The notes under the pieces: generated by a model | What the model saw: only the letters and a program-made list of their open reading frames with translations | Told to the model about the DNA's origin: nothing | Databases searched by the model: none | In this document: positions 1 to 5,566 of the stretch, piece by piece | Layout of the letters: each line of letters begins with the position of its first letter | Numbering within the stretch: position 1 is the first letter of the stretch | Position numbers and translations under genes: made by a program | Origin: Gemmatimonas phototrophica | GTDB taxonomy: Bacteria; Gemmatimonadota; Gemmatimonadetes; Longimicrobiales; Gaopeijiaceae | Assembly (NCBI GenBank): GCA_945876015.1 | Contig: CAMCNM010000150.1 | Span: 1 to 5,566, forward strand | Direction of reading: 5' to 3' | Length of the DNA: 5,566 bases

Positions 1-266
1 GGGAGGATTGGATCGTCAGCGAGGGAGGGCGCGCGTCGTCGGGACGTGGCACCGATTCCCGCGCGTCCCTCCTCCTCCTGTTGTTCTCGCGCGCCGCCGG
101 GCCCGATCTGCCGGTGCGCGAAATCCTGAGCGCCGTCCCCAGTCTGAACGAGCTCGCCGATGACGATCTGATCGACCTGCTCGCCCGCGCGCGGCCGTAT
201 CGCGTCGTGCAGCAGCGATCCGAGGTCTTCCCCGACACGCGCAAGAAAGGGCAGAAGGGTTATTGA
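1..266 (+). CDS. C-terminal end of an unrecognised protein (5' partial)
   Basis: An open frame enters from the left edge (first full codon at position 3) and ends at TGA 264-266, giving about 87 residues. Third codon positions are strongly G/C, as in the confident genes downstream, which supports real coding. The visible part starts with a Gly/Ser/Arg-rich stretch, then a Leu-rich segment (five Leu in a row near position 71), then an acidic, probably helical region (LADDDLIDLLARARPY), and ends in a basic tail (RKKGQKGY). I recognise no family and no catalytic motif, so no function is proposed. An internal TTG at 81 could be taken for a start, but the frame is open all the way to the edge, so truncation by the window is the simpler reading. 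A 127-base gap separates it from the next gene, so the two need not share an operon. Confidence 0.6.
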   Translation, partial: EDWIVSEGGRASSGRGTDSRASLLLLLFSRAAGPDLPVREILSAVPSLNELADDDLIDLLARARPYRVVQQRSEVFPDTRKKGQKGY

Positions 267-287
267 GCGGGACGTAACGACCGCTCA
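264..287. promoter_or_regulatory. Inverted repeat, 7-bp arms with 10-bp spacer
   Basis: TGAGCGG (264-270) and CCGCTCA (281-287) are perfect inverted arms around a 10-base spacer, starting on the stop codon of the upstream gene. There is no T-run after it, so it is a poor intrinsic terminator. It could be a protein-binding site upstream of the exported protein gene, a weak hairpin, or chance in GC-rich DNA. Confidence 0.25.
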
Positions 288-393
288 CTCGCGTGCGTCC
301 ATTCCAACGCAGGCGAGGACGATCTCACGAGGTCGCCTCGCGACGCGGAACTCCAGCATGAGATCGGCGCACGGTCGCCGACGGGGAATCGAG

Positions 394-1122
394 ATGATGA
401 AGACGACGATGCGGGTGCTGACGGCGGTCCTCCTGATGGCCGCGCCGGTCGCGGCGCAGCGCCCAGGGGGTCCCGGTGCTCAGGGTGCTCCAGGGCGCGG
501 CCGGGACATGGGCGCGAGAATGGCGCCGGGCGGCGCGCCGATGGATGGGATGATCGGTCTGGCTCTGGAGCGACGCGATTCGCTCGGACTCTCCGCCGAT
601 CAGGTGCAGAAGCTCGAGGCGCTGCGGACCGATCTGCAGAAGGCGGATACCGACCTCCGCGATCAGATGGAGAAGTTGCGCGACGAGGCATCGACCGACC
701 GCGCGGCCGCGCGCGACAAGATGATGGCCCTGCGCGATCAGGCGGAGAAGGCGCGCGAGGATCAGCGTGGTCGCTTCGAGGGCATCCTCTCGCAGGAACA
801 GCGTGACCGGCTCGGTGAGCTCGCGAGGCGTGGCGGGCGCGGTCCCGGTGGGCGTGGCGGTCGCGGTGGTCCGGGCGCGCCCGGTGGCCCGGCCGGCCCC
901 GGCGGCCCCGGTGGAGCGGGGCCTCGCGCTGGATTCGGTCCCGAGATGGGTCCGGGAGGTCCGTTGGGCGGAGGTCCGGGCGCCATGGGCCCCGGCTTCG
1001 GCCGCGGTGGCCCTCAGGTGAGGGCCTATCGCCAGGGCCTCCGGGACGGGATGCGCGCGGGCGCGCGCGCCCGCGGAGGACGCGGAGGACGCGGCGGGCG
1101 TGGCTTCGGGCCGGGCCGGTGA
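394..1122 (+). CDS. Exported Spy/CpxP/ZraP-like LTxxQ protein with Gly/Arg/Pro-rich tail
   Basis: Predicted periplasmic protein of 242 residues. Residues 1-21 form a Sec signal peptide (MMKTTMRVLTAVLLMAAPVAA, hydrophobic core 8-18, likely cut after A21). Residues 55-145 are charged and helical with two LTxxQ-type motifs, LSADQ (66-70) and LSQEQ (132-136), the mark of the Spy/CpxP/ZraP/CnrX group of periplasmic chaperones and metal-stress proteins. Residues 146-242 are low complexity: GGR/GPG runs, then a basic RGG-type end. The ATG at 394 is chosen over the in-frame ATG at 358 because it puts the signal peptide at the N-terminus and has a GGGGAA stretch at 383-388; ATG 397 is nearly equivalent. 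A small Met cluster (M39, M43, M50, M53) precedes the helical domain. The gene is followed by a strong hairpin and then by an ECF sigma gene, so a role in envelope or metal stress is likely, though the ligand is unknown. The tail is unusual for this family, whose members are mostly 150-170 residues. Confidence 0.75.
   Translation: MMKTTMRVLTAVLLMAAPVAAQRPGGPGAQGAPGRGRDMGARMAPGGAPMDGMIGLALERRDSLGLSADQVQKLEALRTDLQKADTDLRDQMEKLRDEASTDRAAARDKMMALRDQAEKAREDQRGRFEGILSQEQRDRLGELARRGGRGPGGRGGRGGPGAPGGPAGPGGPGGAGPRAGFGPEMGPGGPLGGGPGAMGPGFGRGGPQVRAYRQGLRDGMRAGARARGGRGGRGGRGFGPGR
829..1119 (+). repeat. Low-complexity GGN/CGN tract coding a Gly/Arg/Pro-rich tail
   Basis: This segment encodes residues 146-242 of the LTxxQ protein. 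It is made of short imperfect glycine-rich units (GGR, GPG, GGP), with brief collagen-like Gly-X-Y phasing at residues 147-159 and again at 165-174, interrupted between them. The end, near 1073-1104, has tandem CGN-GGN-GGN codons giving RGGRGGRGG, including two copies of GGAGGACGC at 1075-1093. Such a tract is prone to slippage and length variation between strains. Confidence 0.7.
1056..1075. repeat. Perfect 20-bp all-GC palindrome inside coding sequence
   Basis: Positions 1056-1075 read identically on both strands and contain only G and C, with an alternating GC core. It lies within the codons of the Arg/Ala/Gly-rich tail. It may be only a by-product of Arg/Ala/Gly codons in a GC-rich genome, but could form a hairpin or a sequencing or assembly obstacle. 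Confidence 0.5.
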
Positions 1123-1161
1123 CCTCGAGTCCCACCCGCCCTTGGGGTCGTTAGGTTTCGG

Positions 1162-1195
1162 GAAACGGGCCGCCGGCGCACCGGCGGCCCGTTTC
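1162..1195. terminator. Strong hairpin, probable intrinsic (possibly bidirectional) terminator
   Basis: GAAACGGGCCGCCGG (1162-1176) and its exact reverse complement (1181-1195) form a 15-bp perfect stem closed by a CGCA loop. The stem starts 40 bases after the stop of the LTxxQ gene. The outer AAA/TTT pairs give the A-stem-T form usual in terminators of GC-rich bacteria, but only three T follow the GC core, so efficiency is uncertain. It ends just 27 bases before the start of the sigma gene, so it may instead act as a partial terminator or leader structure limiting read-through into the sigma operon. Confidence 0.7.
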
Positions 1196-1196
1196 A

Positions 1197-1218
1197 ACAC
1201 CGACCCCGGACGCGGTGT
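1197..1218. promoter_or_regulatory. Inverted repeat next to the sigma gene start
   Basis: ACACCG (1197-1202) and CGGTGT (1213-1218) are perfect 6-bp inverted arms with a 10-base spacer, lying between the hairpin and the ATG at 1223. It covers the position where a ribosome-binding site would sit, and no good Shine-Dalgarno is seen there. It could be an operator or an RNA hairpin limiting sigma translation. Arms this short also occur by chance. Confidence 0.25.
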
Positions 1219-1222
1219 CTTG

Positions 1223-1798
1223 ATGGTGGCGAAGCTCCAGGACCTGAGCGACAGCGAGCTGGTCGCGCGGACGCGAGAGGGTGACGAGGACGCGTTCGGC
1301 GCGCTGGTCGAGCGTTACATGCGCTCCGCCTACGCGGTCGCGCTCTCGGTCACGGGTCGGCACGAGGATGCGCAGGACGCCGCCCAGGAGTCGCTCCTCG
1401 TCGCGCTCGAGCGGCTGGACGAATGTCGGAGCCCGGAAAAGTTCGCGGGCTGGCTGATGACGATCGTCCGAAACCGCGCGCGCAACCTGGTTCGTAGGGA
1501 AGTGTTGAGGGATACCGACCAGGTGCCGGAGTCTACGAGGTCGCAGACGCCGACACCGGAGCGGGAGATGGAGGCGCTGGAACTCAGGCGGAGCCTCACG
1601 GACGCCCTCAAGGACCTTCCCGAGATCCAGCGACAGATCGTGCTCCTCCATGACCTGGAGGGGTGGAAGCACAGAGAGATCGCGGACCGCCTCGAGCTCC
1701 CTTCCGGGACGGTCCGCTCTCACCTGCACTTCGCGAGAAAAGCTTTGAGACGTGCGCTCGCGGCGCTGCGCCGGACCGGAACCGAAGAGGTGGGATGA
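1223..1798 (+). CDS. ECF-type RNA polymerase sigma factor (sigma-70 family)
   Basis: Alternative sigma factor of 191 residues that would direct RNA polymerase to stress-response promoters. Region 2 spans about residues 10-92: it starts DSELVARTREGDEDAFGALV, has the helix with DAQDAAQESLLVALERL (49-65) for core binding and -10 recognition, then FAGWLMTIVRNRARNLVRR (74-92). A variable linker (93-120) follows. Region 4 spans about 122-178, with ALKDLPEIQRQIVLLHDLEG and the helix-turn-helix WKHREIADRLELPSGTVRSH for -35 contact. There is no region 1 or 3, as expected for an ECF factor. The frame is open back to 1100, but a start there would overlap the upstream gene and translate the hairpin, so ATG 1223 is preferred; GTG 1226 is possible. 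The ribosome-binding site is weak. The stop overlaps the start of the next gene, implying translational coupling with a candidate anti-sigma factor, and control of the efflux genes downstream is likely. Confidence 0.93.
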   Translation: MVAKLQDLSDSELVARTREGDEDAFGALVERYMRSAYAVALSVTGRHEDAQDAAQESLLVALERLDECRSPEKFAGWLMTIVRNRARNLVRREVLRDTDQVPESTRSQTPTPEREMEALELRRSLTDALKDLPEIQRQIVLLHDLEGWKHREIADRLELPSGTVRSHLHFARKALRRALAALRRTGTEEVG

Positions 1799-2181
1799 TG
1801 AACGAAGACATCGACGTCGGCATCCGCAGCCTGCTGGTCACGCTCGATCCTGAGCGGACCGATCCCGGCTACTGGCACCGGTTCCATCGCTGGGTGGTCA
1901 CCTCGGCGGTCGGAGAGCTGGCGAAGCGGCGCCGCCGCGAGGCGACGGTGAGCGAGGTGATATTCTCGTGGTGGTGCACCGTCGTGCCGAGCGCGACCGT
2001 GGCCGCGGCTCTCGCCTGGTTCGTCCTGGTCCAAGCGCTCGCCGAGCCGTCAGCGGCCGTGCCGATGCCGGACATGACGATGGACGAGCTGCTGCGGGAA
2101 GGGATGGAGGCGCCGGTCATGCCTTCCTTCGAGACGGCTGATCCCGGTGGTGCGATCGTGGTGGTGAACGAGGTCTACTGA
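1798..2181 (+). CDS. Small single-pass membrane protein, candidate anti-sigma factor
   Basis: Protein of 127 residues with no family I recognise with certainty. Residues 1-55 are hydrophilic and probably cytoplasmic, with a basic cluster KRRRR at 43-47. A hydrophobic segment spans about 56-81 (FSWWCTVVPSATVAAALAWF and on), giving one membrane span. The remaining 46 residues would be periplasmic and carry a Met cluster (M90, M93, M95, M103, M108). The gene overlaps the sigma stop by one base. ATG 1798 is preferred over the adjacent ATG 1795 because GAGG at 1787-1790 is then 7 bases away. Position directly after an ECF sigma gene and the N-in, single-span layout fit an anti-sigma factor such as CnrY; the HxxxCxxC zinc motif of ZAS-type anti-sigma factors is absent. 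The role is inferred from context and topology alone. Confidence 0.65.
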   Translation: MNEDIDVGIRSLLVTLDPERTDPGYWHRFHRWVVTSAVGELAKRRRREATVSEVIFSWWCTVVPSATVAAALAWFVLVQALAEPSAAVPMPDMTMDELLREGMEAPVMPSFETADPGGAIVVVNEVY

Positions 2182-2196
2182 AGTCCGCAGTCAACT

Positions 2197-2202
2197 GAGG
2201 TG
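2197..2202 (+). promoter_or_regulatory. Strong Shine-Dalgarno deciding the start at 2209
   Basis: GAGGTG at 2197-2202 lies 6 bases before ATG 2209. The in-frame GTG at 2200 falls inside this motif and so cannot be the start. Confidence 0.75.
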
Positions 2203-2208
2203 TGGGAG

Positions 2209-2691
2209 ATGCAGATCGGGAAGGTGCAGAGGGTGAAGCTCGCGACGGTCGCCATCCTAGCGCTCGTGCTGGCCGCGGGATTCCTGCTCGGAGCGGCATG
2301 GGACCGGAGGCTCGACGCCCAGCCCATGGCGAACGCCGAGGGCCGTGACGCTCAGCAGCGCCAGCGGAACGAGCGGCGCGCTCCGACCTACACGCGCGTG
2401 CAGCCTGCGCTCACGCCGGAGCAGGTGGCGGCGGCCGACGTCATCCTCGAGCACCGCAAGGTCGCGGCCCGGGCGCTCATGAAGGAGTCCCGGATCGATT
2501 CGCTCTACCTGGCCATGAAGGCCTCCGAGCGCGCGTTCAGGGACGTCTACGATCCCCGCTTCGCCGCCCTCGCCGACAGCTCGCGCAGCGCCATCAAGCA
2601 GGTGATGACGCCCGCGCAGGCCGCTCAATACGACTCTCTCCTCGCGCGTGACCGGAGACGGGACGGCGACGGGAATCAAGGATCCCGATAA
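2209..2691 (+). CDS. Membrane-anchored LTxxQ protein, candidate CnrX/ZraP-like periplasmic sensor
   Basis: Protein of 160 residues. A short basic N-terminus (KVQRVK) leads into one hydrophobic segment at about 11-31 (LATVAILALVLAAGFLLGAA) followed by DRR, so it is probably an uncleaved anchor with a periplasmic C-terminal domain. That domain (about 60-150) is helical and has two LTxxQ-type motifs, LTPEQ (68-72) and MTPAQ (133-137, followed by AAQYDSLL), typical of the Spy/CpxP/CnrX group. Length and topology match CnrX (about 150 residues, membrane-anchored). Metal-ligand residues are sparse: one His (H82), no Cys, few Met, so metal sensing cannot be assumed. The gene follows the candidate anti-sigma gene by 27 bases and precedes the TolC gene by 4, so it is probably co-transcribed. 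Likely role: periplasmic sensor or partner of the anti-sigma protein; a general envelope chaperone is the alternative. Confidence 0.75.
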   Translation: MQIGKVQRVKLATVAILALVLAAGFLLGAAWDRRLDAQPMANAEGRDAQQRQRNERRAPTYTRVQPALTPEQVAAADVILEHRKVAARALMKESRIDSLYLAMKASERAFRDVYDPRFAALADSSRSAIKQVMTPAQAAQYDSLLARDRRRDGDGNQGSR

Positions 2692-2695
2692 CCAT

Positions 2696-4020
2696 ATGAA
2701 GTACATGATGAAGGGGTCGCGACCCATGCTGCTCGCGGCCGGTATGATGGCTTTCCTTGCGGTCTCGGCCTCGGCCGGCGCACAGCAGGCACCGAGCGCC
2801 TCCGGGACGATCACGCTCGAGGAAGCGATCCAGCGAGCCCTCGTGAAGAGCCCGGCGATGGCCCAGTCCGAGAGCGCGGTGGAGAACGCGGAGACGGGCA
2901 AGTTGACGGCGTTCGGCGCATTCCTGCCTTCGCTCTCGGCCAGTTCGGGTGCTTCGCTCCGCAGCGCGGATCGCTTCGATCCGGCCACCGACCGGATCGT
3001 GACCGGTAGCGCGGACTCCTACAACGCCGGCCTCTCCGCGGGCCTCGATCTGTTCAACGGGGGTCGCCAGTTCTCGGACTTGAGCAGGAGCAAGGCGGAC
3101 CTGAGCGCCGCTGAAGCGCGGCGCGACGATCAGCGCTTCCAGGTCACGCTCACGACCAAGCGCCTGTACTTCACGGCGCTCCGCCAGGGCGAGCTGCTCG
3201 AGGTGGCGAACGCGCGTCTCGCCCAGGCGCAGGAAAGCATGGACATGACCCGCCGGCAAGCGCAGGTGGGCATGGCCACCAAGTCGGACACGCTACGCTC
3301 GCGCCTCGAGTGGGTGAACGCACGCCAGGCGGTGCTGACCGCGGAGACGACCGCGCAGTCCTCTCGCTTCGCGCTGGCCCGGCAGGTCGGGCTCGCCGAG
3401 CCGGTGACCCCGGTGGTGCCCGCCGGCCTCGACCCTTCGCCCCTGCCGATGACAGACGGGGAGATCCTCGCGACGGCCGAGGCGTCCGCTCCTTCCGTGC
3501 GGGCCGCGGTGGCTTCGACCGGGGCCGCGAACGCCGCGTATAGCGCCGCGAAGACCTTGTACCTCCCGACGCTGCGGCTCACTTCCGGGTACAGCTGGGC
3601 GAACCAGGACGCTTCGTTCAGCGGCGGCAGCAAGAGCTGGAGCTTCGGCCTGTCGGGCAGCTATCCGATCTTCAACGGCTTTCAGCGCGAGGCCACCGTC
3701 GCGCGCGCGGATCAGACGCGCCGCGTGACCAGCCTGCAGGAGGACGATGCGCGGCTCGCCGCCCGCCAGAACGCGGACGGAGCGCTGCGTGCCCTCCACA
3801 CCGCGACCATGGCGATCGAAATCGCGCAGGAAGCGGTGGGACTCGCGGAGGAGGACCTGCGCGCGGTGCGCGAGCGTTACCGCGTGGGCGTCGCGACCGT
3901 GCTCGACGTGGTGACGAGCCAGATCGCGTTGGATCAGGCGCGAGTGAACCTGGTGGGCGCGCGTTACGACTACGTCACGGCCCGGGCGCAGCTCGAAGCC
4001 GTGATCGGCAAGGAGCTCTG

Positions 4021-4021
<1 letters not shown>
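2696..4021 (+). CDS. TolC-family outer-membrane efflux channel
   Basis: Outer-membrane channel of 441 residues, normal for the family, which forms trimeric beta-barrel/alpha-helical tunnels for tripartite export. A signal peptide covers about residues 1-29, cut after AGA before QQ. The mature part starts with the usual [15 protein letters not shown] (39-53). The family's internal duplication is clear: FLPSLSAS (77-84) with [12 protein letters not shown] (289-300); GLDLFNGGR (116-124) with YPIFNGFQR (323-331); [19 protein letters not shown] (186-204) with [19 protein letters not shown] (392-410). ATG 2696 is preferred because it gives the signal peptide a basic n-region and lies 4 bases after the previous stop, although its AAGGA (2678-2682) is 13 bases away; ATG 2726, with AAGGGG 9 bases upstream, is an alternative but removes the positive charges. 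The stop shares one base with the ATPase start. Substrate is not predictable. Confidence 0.94.
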
Positions 4022-4721
<700 letters not shown>

Positions 4722-4725
<4 letters not shown>

Positions 4726-5566
4726 AGACCGGCCGTGCGCGTATCCTGGGTGCGCTGCTTTCCCTTTCCGTGGCGGCCGCGGGCTGCAACAAGGGCGAGG
4801 TGGTGCCGGTCGCGGAGCTCCAGACCACCAGCGTGACCAAGGGCGCGCTCCGCATCACCGCCGAAGCGACCGGCTCCGTCGAGCCGATCCGTAAGGTCGA
4901 GGTGAAGAGCAAGGCCTCGGGAGAAGTCCTCAGCCTCTCGGTTGACGTGGGCGACCTCGTGCAGACGGGAGCGCTGCTCGCGCGCATCGATCCCCGTGAC
5001 GTCCGCAACAGCTACGACCAGGCGATGGCGGACCTCGAGGTGGCGCGGGCCCGGCTCGAGATCAGCCAGGCGCAGAACAAGCGCTCGAAGGATCTGCTCG
5101 ACGCGGGCGTAATCACCGCGCAGGAGTACGAGAACTCCCGCCTCGATCTCGCCAACTCCCAAGCCGGCCTGGTGAAGGCGGTGACCAACAAGGAGCTGGC
5201 AGAGCTCCGTCTGAGTGACGTGACGATCACCGCCCCGCTCGCCGGAACGATCATCTCGAAGAGCGTGGAAGAGGGACAGGTCATCCAATCCGCGTCCGGC
5301 AACGTGTCGGGAGGGACGACGCTCTTCGTGATGGCGAACCTGCTCAAGATGCAGGTGCGGACCCTCGTGGATGAGACCGACATGGGTCAGATCCGCGAGG
5401 GGATGACCGCCACCGTGAAGGTAGAGGCGTTCCCCGACCGCACCTTCCAGGGCTACGTGGACAAGGTGGAGCCGATGGGCGTGGTGCAGCAGAGCGTGAC
5501 CATGTTCCCGGTGATTGTGCGGCTGGACAATCGCGATGGCACGCTCCGGCCCGGCATGAACGCGGA
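4722..5566 (+). CDS. MacA/HlyD-family periplasmic adaptor (membrane fusion protein), 3' partial
   Basis: The first 281 residues are visible; the frame is still open at the edge. The start is TTG 4722, overlapping the ATPase stop by four bases (TTGA). The N-terminus ([20 protein letters not shown], then C22) looks like a lipoprotein signal with C22 as the lipidated residue, though the lipobox is weak (A19-A20-G21-C22). Domains follow the family order: first lipoyl half about 58-90 ([20 protein letters not shown]), alpha-helical hairpin about 92-163 that would contact TolC, second lipoyl half about 166-190 ([20 protein letters not shown]), then beta-barrel from about 200 ([20 protein letters not shown]), reaching LRPGMNA at the edge. 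It would bridge the inner-membrane ABC permease and the TolC channel. MacA and relatives are about 370-420 residues, so roughly 100 residues are missing to the right. The call is firm; the substrate is unknown. Confidence 0.92.

Noticed and set aside
347..377. GGAAC (347-351) followed by GGTCG (373-377) as an ECF-type promoter
   Set aside because: The gap between the elements is about 20 bases, too long for the usual 15-17 of ECF promoters, and it would put the transcript start on the ribosome-binding site.
358..393. Upstream ATG start for the LTxxQ protein
   Set aside because: It would put 12 mostly basic residues before a well-formed signal peptide; ATG 394 gives a normal exported N-terminus.
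260..1200. Two long overlapping reverse-strand open frames (260-1135 and 325-1200)
   Set aside because: They lie antisense to the LTxxQ gene, are extremely Arg/Pro/Ala-rich, show no domain, and cross the terminator hairpin. Long antisense frames are expected in such GC-rich DNA.
1100..1222. Extended N-terminus for the sigma factor starting at 1100
   Set aside because: It would overlap the upstream gene and translate through the hairpin, and the added residues do not resemble any sigma region.
2257..3259. Reverse-strand open frames across the sensor and TolC genes (2257-2988 and 2594-3259)
   Set aside because: Antisense to genes with clear family motifs; their translations show no recognisable domains.

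Overview
This is a very GC-rich, almost fully coding window from a Gram-negative (diderm) bacterium. The envelope type follows from a TolC-type outer-membrane channel, a periplasmic adaptor with a lipobox and Sec signal peptides. The base composition, the GC-rich third codon positions and the pairing of ECF sigma factors with small LTxxQ proteins would suit Gemmatimonadota or a similar soil/sediment phylum. That assignment is only an impression; no marker gene is present. All genes run on the + strand.

Layout: (1) 1-266 is the 3' end of an unrecognised gene. (2) 394-1122 encodes an exported Spy/CpxP/ZraP-like protein (LTxxQ family) with a long Gly/Arg/Pro-rich tail. (3) A perfect 15-bp hairpin at 1162-1195 separates it from the next unit. 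(4) From 1223 to the window end six genes are packed with overlaps or short gaps: an ECF sigma factor, a small single-pass membrane protein (candidate anti-sigma factor), a membrane-anchored LTxxQ protein (candidate sensor), a TolC-family outer-membrane channel, a MacB-type ABC ATPase and a MacA/HlyD-type adaptor that runs off the 3' edge. An inner-membrane permease is expected just beyond the window.

Read together, this looks like a self-regulated export cassette: an envelope signal sensed by the two membrane proteins would release the ECF sigma factor, which would transcribe its own operon and the tripartite pump. The arrangement recalls cnrYXH-cnrCBA of Cupriavidus metallidurans (sigma CnrH, anti-sigma CnrY, periplasmic sensor CnrX, efflux pump), but the pump here is an ABC (MacAB-TolC-like) rather than an RND system. 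The regulatory link is inferred from gene order. The individual sigma, TolC, ATPase and adaptor calls rest on clear sequence motifs. No RNA genes, insertion sequences or CRISPR repeats were seen.
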